Below the pieces are notes generated by a model. That model ran no database searches, had not been told where the DNA came from, and saw only the letters and a program-made list of their open reading frames with translations. From the NCBI GenBank assembly GCA_029933495.1, contig JAOZOC010000217.1, forward strand, positions 1-6,117: a DNA stretch of 6,117 bases, read 5' to 3'. Made by a program: the position numbers and the translations under genes. Positions 1 through 6,117 of the stretch are shown in pieces. Source of the DNA: Bacteroidales bacterium. Lineage in GTDB: Bacteria > Bacteroidota > Bacteroidia > Bacteroidales > JAADJA01. The number at the start of each line of letters is the position of its first letter. Position 1 is the stretch's first letter.

Positions 1-18
1 AAGTATGTAATGGCTGTC

Positions 19-86
19 AGACTGCTTCGTCATTCTTCCTCGCAGTGACGTCATTAGTAGGACGAGGTACGAGGACAAAGCAATCT
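19..86. repeat. Two head-to-head copies of a dispersed GTCATTGCGAGG...GAAGCAATCT-type repeat
   Basis: A 31-base copy runs on the minus strand from 49 to 19 (GTCACTGCGAGG ... GACGAAGCAGTCT). A 37-base, more diverged copy runs on the plus strand from 50 to 86 (GTCATTAGTAGG ... GACAAAGCAATCT). The two abut exactly at 49/50, where they form the palindrome TGACGTCA (46-53). The arms 19-42 and 63-86 pair at 18 of 24 positions, so transcripts could form a long imperfect hairpin with a 20-base loop. From memory, this motif is a common multicopy intergenic repeat in Bacteroidota and several other phyla; its function is unknown to me. It starts about 50 bases past the aminotransferase stop and might help end or stabilise that transcript. 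Confidence 0.6.
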
Positions 87-136
87 CAGCACTTCATTTG
101 ACACTAGTAATTCTAACCCTGCAATTCTCAAAGCAG

Positions 137-1339
137 TTACGAAAGTTTCCCAAGTGCTTTTTTCAATCTTTCAATTGCTTCCAGAAGGTTCTCCTCAGAT
201 GTGGCATACGACAGCCTGATATATCCTGGTGTCCCAAAAGCAGAGCCGGGTACTAGGGCAACATAAGTTTCGCTTAAAAGATACAGACAAAGATCGTTAT
301 CATTGTTAATAGTTGTATTCCCGTTTGATTTCCCTATATAGTAGGTTACATCAGGATAAAAATAAAAAGCACCGGCAGGTAAGTTTGTCTTCAATCCGGG
401 AATTTCATCTAACTTGCTTTTCACAAAGTCTCTTCTTTTCCTGAAAGCTTCAACCATTCCTCTAATTTCATCAGAAGATGCCGGATCTATTTTCATCGCC
501 TTTAAAGCAGCCATTTGGGATATTGATGATGTAGCTGACGTAACCTGCCCCTGCAATGTATCGCAGGCCTTAGCTATCTCCGCTGTAGCAGCCATATACC
601 CTATCCTCCATCCTGTCATTGCATATCCTTTTGAAACTCCGTTAATGACAATTACTCTATCTTTTAAAGAATCAAACTGAGCTATGCTTTCATGCTTTCC
701 AGAATAATTTATGTACTCATAAATTTCATCTGAAATTATGTAAATATTGGGATAGCGTACAAGTACATCAGCTATTCCTTTTAGCTCATCCTTAGTATAA
801 TACGAACCGGTCGGATTGCTAGGAGTGTTCAACATCAGAACTTTTGTCTTGATTGTAATGACACCCTCAATCTGTTTAGGTGTTACTTTAAAATCATTCT
901 CAATCGAAGTAGGTATTTCTACCATCTTACCTTCCGCCATTTTAACCATCTCCGGATACGAAACCCAATACGGCGCTGGGACAATTACCTCATCTCCCGG
1001 ATTTACCAATGCAAGCAGAGCATTGGCAATGGATTGTTTTGCTCCTGTTGAAACAATAATCTGGTTGAAAGAGTAGTCAAGACCATTATCTCGTTTTAGC
1101 TTGGCTGCTATTGCCTCCCTCAATTCTTTAAATCCTGAAACCGGAGTATAATGAGTTATGTTTTCATTAATGGCACTTATACCGGCATTCTTAATAATTT
1201 CCGGGGTATTAAAATCAGGCTCACCAATGCTCAGGTTAATTACATCCTTACCCTGTAACTTCAGCTCACGACTTTTACGGGTCATCTCAAGTGTTGCCGA
1301 TTCAGATAAATTTCTAACTCTGTTTGATATTATATTCAT
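137..1339 (-). CDS. Class I PLP-dependent aminotransferase, aspartate aminotransferase type Ib
   Basis: This 400-residue protein is full length for a fold-type I cytosolic aminotransferase, expected to move an amino group between aspartate (or a related amino acid) and a 2-oxo acid. Seen in the sequence: SIGEPDF at 37-43; W125 in PAPYW, which stacks on the cofactor; NTPSNPTG at 171-178 with N175; SDEIY at 203-207 with D204, which pairs with the pyridine nitrogen; and VSKGYAMTGWRIGY, in which K237 is the PLP Schiff-base lysine and R245 binds phosphate. IRLSYA has R375, the usual substrate-carboxylate arginine. The N-terminal SATLEMT and the general pattern fit subgroup Ib (Thermus AspC-like). 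Members of that subgroup may also use prephenate, so exact specificity is inferred; aspC or aatA would be the usual label. The start is ATG at 1339, with no clear Shine-Dalgarno. A Bacteroidota-type promoter lies about 35-65 bp upstream, so it is probably transcribed independently of the GH2 gene that ends 101 bp before it. The stop is TAA at 137-139. No oddity is seen within the gene. Confidence 0.95.
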   Translation of the reverse strand: MNIISNRVRNLSESATLEMTRKSRELKLQGKDVINLSIGEPDFNTPEIIKNAGISAINENITHYTPVSGFKELREAIAAKLKRDNGLDYSFNQIIVSTGAKQSIANALLALVNPGDEVIVPAPYWVSYPEMVKMAEGKMVEIPTSIENDFKVTPKQIEGVITIKTKVLMLNTPSNPTGSYYTKDELKGIADVLVRYPNIYIISDEIYEYINYSGKHESIAQFDSLKDRVIVINGVSKGYAMTGWRIGYMAATAEIAKACDTLQGQVTSATSSISQMAALKAMKIDPASSDEIRGMVEAFRKRRDFVKSKLDEIPGLKTNLPAGAFYFYPDVTYYIGKSNGNTTINNDNDLCLYLLSETYVALVPGSAFGTPGYIRLSYATSEENLLEAIERLKKALGKLS

Positions 1340-1343
1340 ATCT

Positions 1344-1355
1344 AATCAATTGATT
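1344..1355. repeat. 12-bp perfect palindrome in the aminotransferase leader
   Basis: AATCAATTGATT is a perfect palindrome placed between the predicted transcription start (near 1367) and the ATG at 1339. It is followed on the plus strand by a second GATT (1356-1359). Such a position could suit an operator, but nothing in the window identifies a binding protein. Confidence 0.3.
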
Positions 1356-1373
1356 GATTTAAAAAAAAGAAGG

Positions 1374-1404
1374 CAAATGTAATGAAATATTATTTTATGG
1401 CAAG
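1374..1404 (-). promoter_or_regulatory. Bacteroidota-type promoter of the aminotransferase gene
   Basis: On the minus strand, TACATTTG at 1381-1374 is a perfect match to the Bacteroidota -7 element TAnnTTTG. CTTG at 1404-1401 matches three of four bases of the -33 element TTTG. The spacer is 19 bp, the usual distance. Transcription would start near 1367, giving a leader of about 28 bases before the ATG at 1339. The -33 element lies in the loop of the inverted repeat at 1386-1414. Confidence 0.6.
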
Positions 1405-1414
1405 AAATAATATT
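1386..1414. repeat. Perfect 10-bp inverted repeat over the -33 region of the aminotransferase promoter
   Basis: AATATTATTT (1386-1395) and AAATAATATT (1405-1414) are exact reverse complements separated by 9 bases (TATGGCAAG). The stem is entirely A/T. It begins 27 bases after the end of the GH2 gene and surrounds the -33 element of the next promoter. It could be a weak hairpin ending GH2 transcripts or a binding site for a dimeric regulator. No T-run follows it directly on the minus strand, so a classical intrinsic terminator is not supported; chance in AT-rich DNA is possible. Confidence 0.45.
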
Positions 1415-1440
1415 AAATGTGAAAAAGCGACTAAACAATT

Positions 1441-4389
1441 CTACTCCTCTTCTATCATAAATATTTCAATAGTACCCGAAAACTCATCACCAACTTGCAA
1501 AGGTTCTCTTTCATCTTTGTAATATCCAGAGAAGAACATATCACCACCACCGGTATTGAAACCGGCAACCAGTATATTTATACCTGCATCTGCTTTCCAA
1601 GATCTTACTGACTGTGTCCCATTCCCTTTTATTACAATCCCTTTTCCTGAGTTGTCTGTAAGTGTGGCCCAGTAAATATTCTCCTTCGTCGATCTGAAAT
1701 CATTCGAGCCCAGGATATTTTCATCAAGATACCATTTATTTTCCGGTTGCTTTCCAAAAGCAGGCTTTTGATATTCCCCGGATATAAAAGGAACAGCTTT
1801 TCCTCGTGTTCTGCCAATATGGTCTTCTGGATATTCAGTCCAAATACCATTTCTTGACCATTCCAGATTCCTGAAAGCTCTGTTAAAATAAAGCACCATT
1901 CCCCATTGCCTTGGATTGATATCTATATTGGAGATAAATCTGTAATTTATTTGAACCTGTCTCCCGGGGATAAAAACATACTCTACTTCTCCTGAGGCTT
2001 CAAAATATGCACCTGTGATTGTGACCATAATCGTATCTCCATATTTGGCAGCAGTGATATTTTTCATTTTCCAGTCCTTGCATTTATCATTTAAAAATGG
2101 AATATCCAGACTATGTTCGGTAGCACACGGTCCGGTATTTAAGGGCAGGATCATTAATTCCGTATTTCCTTTCAATATCTCCTGTTGATCAAGGAGTGCA
2201 GAAGTCAATTTACCGCTAGCACGGTCAAAGTTCCATACCATTCTTTTACTTCTGATAGTGTATGTCGACCTTGCAGTGTCCAACTCCCAGCTATCGGCAC
2301 TCAAATGTTTATAAGGATAATCCGCTCTTTGAATATCACCAATGCTGATAGTTGTTTCATCAACAAGATATCCGAGCGGTGAATAAACGCGGATATGCAT
2401 TGACTTTCCTTCAGGATCAGTTTTAGGATAAACTCTCAGAATTCCGGAACCTCCTGGTGGCATATCCATTATCATCGTTCCGTTTTCATCTGGCATATCC
2501 CATTCAATTTTGCACTCATTAAAATTTGTGAAATCAAAGCGATTTTCAATCTGAAGCATAACAGGCTGTCCCTTTTCCGGGGCATTTATGCATGTGTTGT
2601 AGATTATTACCGGAGAATAGGCTTTCTTCATATGATAATATTCGGGTTTCTTTCTTCGCCATCCATCAACAGGTCCCCATTCGCCATAGCCAACTGCCTT
2701 ACCTTCAGGAAGGAAAAAGATATCATCAATTCCTGACCAGATAGCTCCTCCGAGGCAACCCCGGCTAACATACATAGTATTTGATATCGCTTTTAAACCT
2801 TTCCCCCAGGAATCACGAACGCCAGGGTCTGTGGCAATTTCCTTCCGGTTATAACAGTTCAGATGACTATATTCTCCAAAAACCAACGGACGGCTGAAAG
2901 TATCTGCTACGGCAGGACCGTTAAGGCCCGGATAGTGGATATTGGCAATCTGCATATCAGTACTTCCGTAATTGTTATAACCACCATAAGCCTGATCATG
3001 AAAAGTTTTTGGTCTTGTCGGATCTGCAATATTATAAAAATCCAAAAGCTTTTTCCAATTTGGGCCCCAAGCGGATTCATTGGCCATAGACCAGATCAAA
3101 ATGCTGGGATGGTTTTTCAACAGACCAATACTTTCTCTACTTACCTGTTCAAAATAAGGATAATATATTGAGTCGTGTGAAGCAGATTTTTCCCATTTAG
3201 TATTTGCACCATGCCCTATCCAACATAACGGATTTTCCAATTCCACATAAAGCCCTATACTATCGCAAATGGCAATAAACTCCTCACCGGGGGGATAATG
3301 TGAGGTGCGGATATAATTAACGTTCGCCTGTTTAAACAATATTGCATCCCGTAACCACAATTCTCTATTCAGGCTTCGGCCCAACAGAGGATGAGTTTCA
3401 TGACGGTTTACACCATGCAGCTTGATTGGCTTTCCATTCAGAAAAACCTTATTTCCGACAACTTCAATCTCCCTAAACCCAAATCGCTTTATAATAGTCT
3501 CGCTATTACCCTGCGATTCAATTAACAATTGCAACTGGTAAAGATTCGGGTGTTCAGCATCCCACTTTAACGGAGCCTGGATTTCAAAATTAAATTCAGT
3601 CTCAATATGCTTCTCATTTTTCTCGAATGAAAAATTTTGTACTGCACTGTTTAACAGCTTATTTACCCCATCAGGACTAATAAGCCGGACACTAAGCAGA
3701 CCATCTGTCTTTTTCCCCTCTGGATTAAACACAGAACTTTTAATCTTCAATGTTGCATCCTTGTACTCGTCATCAAAGTCAGTAATAATTGATAAATTCC
3801 CTAAGTAAATCTCCGGAACGGCATACAAATAAATCTTACGAAGTATCCCTCCCAGAGGATGTGCCGCGTATTGGCTTCCTGACATCAGGGTATCTGCTAT
3901 TGACTCACTCATCACCCCTAAAACAATTACATTTTCTTTCCCTGGTTCTACCAGATCAGTGACATCAAATTCAAAGGCTGTCATTCCACCAAGATGAGAC
4001 CCTGCTTTTTTACCATTTATCCAAACAATAACATCACTAAAAACAGCATCACAACGTAAAAATACTCTATAATTCTCACCCCAGTCTGAAGGGAGAGTTA
4101 TCTTGCGGAAATAGGCAGCCCGCTCTAAAGGCTTTACAGTATAACCCTGAAGCACCCATTCTCCCGGCACTTTTATCGTACTCCATGACTGTTCAGTTTG
4201 CTTTAGATTCCAGTATTCCCCAACAGGCGAAGAATTAAACTGCCAGGTTCCATTCAAATCAACTTTTCTACTTTGTAAACCCTTTACTATATCAGGAACA
4301 TCAACAAATTGAGCGATTATACCGTTGCTCTGGAAAATTGTAATGATCAACAGGATTATTATATGATTCAGGCTTTTATATTTTTTCAT
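1441..4389 (-). CDS. Secreted glycoside hydrolase family 2 protein, beta-galactosidase-like
   Basis: This 982-residue retaining glycosidase probably removes terminal beta-linked galactose or a related sugar from a glycan in the periplasm or at the surface. Residues 1-26 form a signal peptide: KK near the start, a hydrophobic run at about 9-19, and probable cleavage after A26 (GIIA/Q). There is no lipobox cysteine. Domains by eye: jelly-roll sugar-binding domain at about 40-190, Ig-like domain at about 195-305, TIM barrel at about 307-595, then a linker and a C-terminal beta-sandwich of the beta-galactosidase small-chain type at about 700-980. The GH2 signature is NYIRTSHYP (358-366). The acid/base is E438 in WSMANES and the nucleophile is E506 in VFGEYSH; the latter resembles LacZ CEYAH more than the nucleophile motifs of beta-mannosidases or glucuronidases. 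Unlike LacZ, the small-chain domain shows no WRAPTDND-like stretch, and one magnesium-ligand position looks changed, so beta-galactosidase activity is inferred. The start is ATG at 4389, followed directly by the signal peptide; no Shine-Dalgarno is seen. The stop is TAG. A GH92 gene lies 172 bp upstream on the same strand, suggesting a glycan-degrading locus. Confidence 0.92.
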   Translation of the reverse strand: MKKYKSLNHIIILLIITIFQSNGIIAQFVDVPDIVKGLQSRKVDLNGTWQFNSSPVGEYWNLKQTEQSWSTIKVPGEWVLQGYTVKPLERAAYFRKITLPSDWGENYRVFLRCDAVFSDVIVWINGKKAGSHLGGMTAFEFDVTDLVEPGKENVIVLGVMSESIADTLMSGSQYAAHPLGGILRKIYLYAVPEIYLGNLSIITDFDDEYKDATLKIKSSVFNPEGKKTDGLLSVRLISPDGVNKLLNSAVQNFSFEKNEKHIETEFNFEIQAPLKWDAEHPNLYQLQLLIESQGNSETIIKRFGFREIEVVGNKVFLNGKPIKLHGVNRHETHPLLGRSLNRELWLRDAILFKQANVNYIRTSHYPPGEEFIAICDSIGLYVELENPLCWIGHGANTKWEKSASHDSIYYPYFEQVSRESIGLLKNHPSILIWSMANESAWGPNWKKLLDFYNIADPTRPKTFHDQAYGGYNNYGSTDMQIANIHYPGLNGPAVADTFSRPLVFGEYSHLNCYNRKEIATDPGVRDSWGKGLKAISNTMYVSRGCLGGAIWSGIDDIFFLPEGKAVGYGEWGPVDGWRRKKPEYYHMKKAYSPVIIYNTCINAPEKGQPVMLQIENRFDFTNFNECKIEWDMPDENGTMIMDMPPGGSGILRVYPKTDPEGKSMHIRVYSPLGYLVDETTISIGDIQRADYPYKHLSADSWELDTARSTYTIRSKRMVWNFDRASGKLTSALLDQQEILKGNTELMILPLNTGPCATEHSLDIPFLNDKCKDWKMKNITAAKYGDTIMVTITGAYFEASGEVEYVFIPGRQVQINYRFISNIDINPRQWGMVLYFNRAFRNLEWSRNGIWTEYPEDHIGRTRGKAVPFISGEYQKPAFGKQPENKWYLDENILGSNDFRSTKENIYWATLTDNSGKGIVIKGNGTQSVRSWKADAGINILVAGFNTGGGDMFFSGYYKDEREPLQVGDEFSGTIEIFMIEEE

Positions 4390-4561
4390 CCAGCAAATAT
4401 ATCATTTATTTAATAAGCAATATCAAACCATAAAAAAATTCTATGTTTGTCACAAAGGATAACACATTGAAAACTTTCCAGGGCAATTATATTCCCAAAT
4501 GAATATGTTGATTGTTCTTCAACAAAATTCTGACATTCTATTTCTAAGCTTTTTACAAAAT
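4390..4561. other. 172-bp AT-rich intergenic gap between the GH92 and GH2 genes
   Basis: No coding frame is supported here. Besides the candidate promoter elements near the GH2 start, there is a weak imperfect hairpin at 4501-4530 (GAAT and TGTTGA pairing with TCAACA and ATTC, 7-base loop) about 30 bases past the GH92 stop. It is A/T rich and has no following T-run on the minus strand, so a terminator is not firmly supported. Confidence 0.4.
4394..4427 (-). promoter_or_regulatory. Possible Bacteroidota-type promoter directly before the GH2 gene
   Basis: TATATTTG (minus strand, 4401-4394) is a perfect TAnnTTTG -7 element, with TTTG at 4427-4424 as a possible -33; the 22-bp spacer is slightly long. 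It ends only four bases before the ATG at 4389, so a transcript from it would be almost leaderless. An alternative is TTTG at 4456-4453 with the imperfect TATGGTTTG at 4432-4424, a 20-bp spacer, and a leader of about 28 bases. Either would let the GH2 gene be expressed apart from the broken GH92 gene. Confidence 0.35.
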
Positions 4562-5296
4562 CTAATCACCAATAAACAAATCTTTATCAGGTGAATTCCC
4601 CATTTCAATAATAAGCTTTCCACCCTTCACCAGTTCTTTCTGAGGGAATCTCCATGATATTAATTCCTTACCGTTTAAAATTGCAGACTGAATATACTTG
4701 TTCTCACGGGAGGCGTTTTTCGCCTCAATCACAAAAGTATTCCCACCATAATATTTATCACTGAGGTGAATTGTTACCTTTTCAAACCTCGGGCTACCAA
4801 GTTCATAATAAGGTTCGGTTGCGGCACCTCCGTCCATCTGAAAGAGCCCGATCGCACTCATAACATACCAGGCACTCATCTGTCCCTGATCCTCATCTCC
4901 CGGGTATGCGTCTCTTGGTCCGGTTCCGTAATACTTCTCCTGAATTGCGCGTGCCCATTTTTGTGTTAACGAGGGTTCACCTGCATAATTAAAAAGGTAA
5001 CAGGATTGCATATTGGGCTGATTACCGTGGTTTATGGGATATTTTGTGAAATTATCTCCCAAAGCATTAAAATTCACCTTTTCAGATTTGGCCATCGCAC
5101 TATCAAGCCGGGCCACAAATCTCTCTTTACCAACCGCTTCAACCAAACTGCCTACATCTTGAGGGACAAACCAACTAAACTGCCACGAATTTCCCTCCAC
5201 AAAACCCGGTGTATGATACGGGTCGAAAGGTTCGTACCAGGTACTATCGGCATTTTTCGGTCGCATAAATCCTGATTGAGGATCAAAAATATTCAA
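4562..5296 (-). CDS. GH92 alpha-mannosidase, downstream fragment carrying the catalytic residues
   Basis: This 244-residue frame is the C-terminal part of the GH92 barrel, starting at NIFDPQSGFMRPKN. The only upstream initiation codon is TTG at 5296, overlapping the preceding stop as TTGA; the codon before it is TGA. TTG would be an unusual start, and the next in-frame ATG is residue 11. Motifs: VEGNSWQFSWFVPQDV, with E34 aligning with the proposed catalytic acid (Glu533 of BT3990, from memory); HGNQPNMQ at 90-97; and GDEDQGQMSAWYV, with D134 and D136 matching the proposed base pair of aspartates (Asp642/Asp644 of BT3990, from memory). HGNQPNMQ stands where alpha-1,2-specific enzymes have HGNEPSHH, so the parent enzyme may have had another linkage preference. 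The C-terminus (ILNGKEL to LIIEMGNSPD) is the normal GH92 end, closed by TAG. Without the other half it should not fold into an active enzyme. Confidence 0.8.
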   Translation of the reverse strand: MNIFDPQSGFMRPKNADSTWYEPFDPYHTPGFVEGNSWQFSWFVPQDVGSLVEAVGKERFVARLDSAMAKSEKVNFNALGDNFTKYPINHGNQPNMQSCYLFNYAGEPSLTQKWARAIQEKYYGTGPRDAYPGDEDQGQMSAWYVMSAIGLFQMDGGAATEPYYELGSPRFEKVTIHLSDKYYGGNTFVIEAKNASRENKYIQSAILNGKELISWRFPQKELVKGGKLIIEMGNSPDKDLFIGD

Positions 5297-6117
5297 TCAC
5301 CATTTTTCCCAAGGACTTTTGCTGCCTGCGCAAGACACCAGTCGTCGAATGCATATTCAAGAGTATTTGAGACGTAACTTTGATAAATGCCGGTATTCAG
5401 AGGTACAAAACCGTATTTCAGATAGGGAACGAGGCTTTCGTTTCCGACACGTCCACCGCCTGGATGCATCTGTAGAGGTGGTTCTGTCTGCACCTTATAC
5501 ATTGCTTCATAAGCCTTATTGAAGTCAAAGTCCCTGATACCTGCATTCCAGGCTCCGACTATCCAGGGAATCCCATGCTCTGCAACCATTACGCTGGAAT
5601 ACTCTCCCGCGAAAATACCTTTTGCCAGCCAGCCGCCCTTATCATAAAACTCTATCAGGCTTTTCACCTGCATTGACGAAAATTCAGGTGCCACAAGCTG
5701 ATACAACTGCTGAACATTCCAGAAAGTATTCCAGAATTCACCGGAGCAAAGTCTCTGATTCTTATCTTCAAAAGTCTGCACCTCCTCATTCATATCAACC
5801 CACTGACCATTCACATCACCCCAGGCAACTCTGCCGGAAAAAGCCCGGTAAAGATTTGTATAAAATTTAACCTTTTCAACATAGTCCTCGGTTTCAATTT
5901 CTATTCTTCCGAGATACTCATTCCAGACATCAATCTGATGCTGAACAACCTGCTCAAAATTCCATCCAAAAGGCTCAGTAATCTCCTTTTGTAAATTAAG
6001 TCTGGCATTTTCAATACTAACAAGAGAAATGGCACTTCTTACCAATATTGTATCGTTCTCACCAGTATTAAACGTCACAAAAGCACCAACATTTCCGCTT
6101 CCGCTTATCTCATCAAC
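5293..6117 (-). CDS. GH92 alpha-mannosidase, upstream fragment (middle of the protein, open at window edge)
   Basis: The frame is open from the window edge: positions 6117-6079 read VDEISGSGNVGAF and run straight into the rest. The GTG at 6078 is therefore an internal valine and not a start. The 274 visible residues begin in the last part of the GH92 N-terminal beta-sandwich (ISLVSIENARLNL, about 30-42). They continue through the linker helix into the (alpha/alpha)6 barrel, with FYTNLYRAF (about 85-93), GEFWNTFWNVQQLYQLVAPE (about 126-145), MHPGGGRVGNES and TLEYAFDDWCLAQ (about 252-264). The FWNTFWN version, in place of the SxWDTxR-like form of the characterised alpha-1,2 enzymes, suggests a different GH92 subgroup and perhaps another linkage preference; this is inference. 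The fragment ends at TGA (5293-5295), in the middle of the barrel, so on its own it would lack the catalytic residues. Confidence 0.85.
   Translation of the reverse strand, partial: VDEISGSGNVGAFVTFNTGENDTILVRSAISLVSIENARLNLQKEITEPFGWNFEQVVQHQIDVWNEYLGRIEIETEDYVEKVKFYTNLYRAFSGRVAWGDVNGQWVDMNEEVQTFEDKNQRLCSGEFWNTFWNVQQLYQLVAPEFSSMQVKSLIEFYDKGGWLAKGIFAGEYSSVMVAEHGIPWIVGAWNAGIRDFDFNKAYEAMYKVQTEPPLQMHPGGGRVGNESLVPYLKYGFVPLNTGIYQSYVSNTLEYAFDDWCLAQAAKVLGKNGD

Larger units (their letters stand above)
4562..6117 (-). pseudogene. GH92 (alpha-mannosidase family) gene, frameshifted, 5' end outside window
   Basis: The two consecutive minus-strand reading frames here are halves of one GH92 protein, a calcium-dependent exo-alpha-mannosidase family. 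The upstream half ends with LEYAFDDWCLAQAAKVLGKNGD and then TGA at 5293-5295. The downstream half opens at once with NIFDPQSGFMRPKN. Intact GH92 proteins, as I recall them, carry about a dozen residues between these two motifs (a YxxFxxRxxNY-type stretch). Both that stretch and the reading frame are lost here, which fits a deletion of 3n+1 bases, probably around 30-40. The visible coding length is about 518 codons; GH92 proteins are usually about 700-780, so roughly 200-250 N-terminal residues (the rest of the beta-sandwich domain and any signal peptide) lie beyond position 6117. Both halves are otherwise free of stops and well conserved, suggesting a recent lesion. An assembly error cannot be excluded. 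Confidence 0.8.

Noticed and set aside
1361..1368. A8/T8 run as the tail of a terminator for the GH2 gene
   Set aside because: The nearest hairpin (1386-1414) ends 17 bases before the run on the minus strand, too far for a normal intrinsic terminator, and a promoter element lies in between.
414..1382. Open frames on the plus strand over the aminotransferase gene (414-680, 816-1076, 1158-1382)
   Set aside because: They are antisense to a clearly conserved gene, resemble no family, and have no upstream signals.
2185..3171. Plus-strand frames inside the GH2 gene (2185-2382, 2863-3171) and a minus-strand frame at 1632-1850
   Set aside because: They are shadows of the intact GH2 frame, with low-complexity or implausible protein sequences.
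4501..4530. Intrinsic terminator after the GH92 gene
   Set aside because: The hairpin is imperfect, A/T rich and not followed by a T-run on the minus strand.
5293..5310. Programmed ribosomal frameshifting joining the GH92 halves
   Set aside because: An A-run (AAAAA at 5307-5303) and a T-run lie nearby, but there is no good slippery heptamer and stimulatory hairpin. A shift would also still leave about a dozen conserved residues missing.
4766..5870. Plus-strand frames across the GH92 region (4766-4969, 5006-5275, 5319-5522, 5622-5870)
   Set aside because: They lie antisense to GH92 coding sequence that is recognisable on the minus strand and show no protein family features.
6076..6078. GTG at 6078 as the start of the upstream GH92 fragment
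   Set aside because: The frame stays open to the window edge and the upstream residues (VDEISGSGNVGAF) continue the GH92 N-terminal domain, so the gene starts outside the window.

Overview
The window looks like chromosomal DNA of a Bacteroidota bacterium, probably Bacteroidia-like and saprophytic or gut-type. The support is an AT-leaning base composition, AT-rich intergenic gaps, near absence of Shine-Dalgarno sequences, a promoter of the Bacteroidota form (TTG, 19 bp, TAnnTTTG), and a GH92-GH2 glycosidase pair typical of glycan-degrading loci in this phylum. The genus cannot be told from the sequence. All real genes are on the minus strand and read from the right edge to the left edge.

Right part (4562-6117): the C-terminal two thirds of a glycoside hydrolase family 92 (alpha-mannosidase family) gene. 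Its 5' end lies outside the window. It is broken at about 5293-5299, where the frame changes and roughly a dozen residues expected from the family are absent. The two pieces overlap by four bases (TTGA). The predicted catalytic residues are all in the downstream piece, so the locus is most simply a recent pseudogene; an assembly error or a split protein is less likely.

Middle (1441-4389): an intact, secreted 982-residue GH2 enzyme of the beta-galactosidase type, with both catalytic glutamates visible. It is separated from the GH92 gene by 172 bp, in which possible promoter elements can be seen. GH92 and GH2 enzymes would act together on an exogenous glycan such as an N-glycan or mannan with beta-linked side sugars. 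No SusC/SusD pair, regulator or transporter is in view, so membership of a polysaccharide utilization locus is only inferred.

Left part (137-1339): a housekeeping class I PLP-dependent aminotransferase (aspartate aminotransferase type Ib), with its own good Bacteroidota promoter at 1374-1404. That promoter is embedded in a 10-bp inverted repeat and followed by a 12-bp palindrome. Positions 1-136 hold no gene. They contain two copies of a widespread intergenic repeat (GTCATTGCGAGG...GAAGCAATCT type) placed exactly head-to-head.

No RNA gene, CRISPR array, insertion sequence or new multi-gene system is visible. The items most worth a second look are the broken GH92 gene, the head-to-head repeat, and the promoter and inverted-repeat arrangement in front of the aminotransferase.
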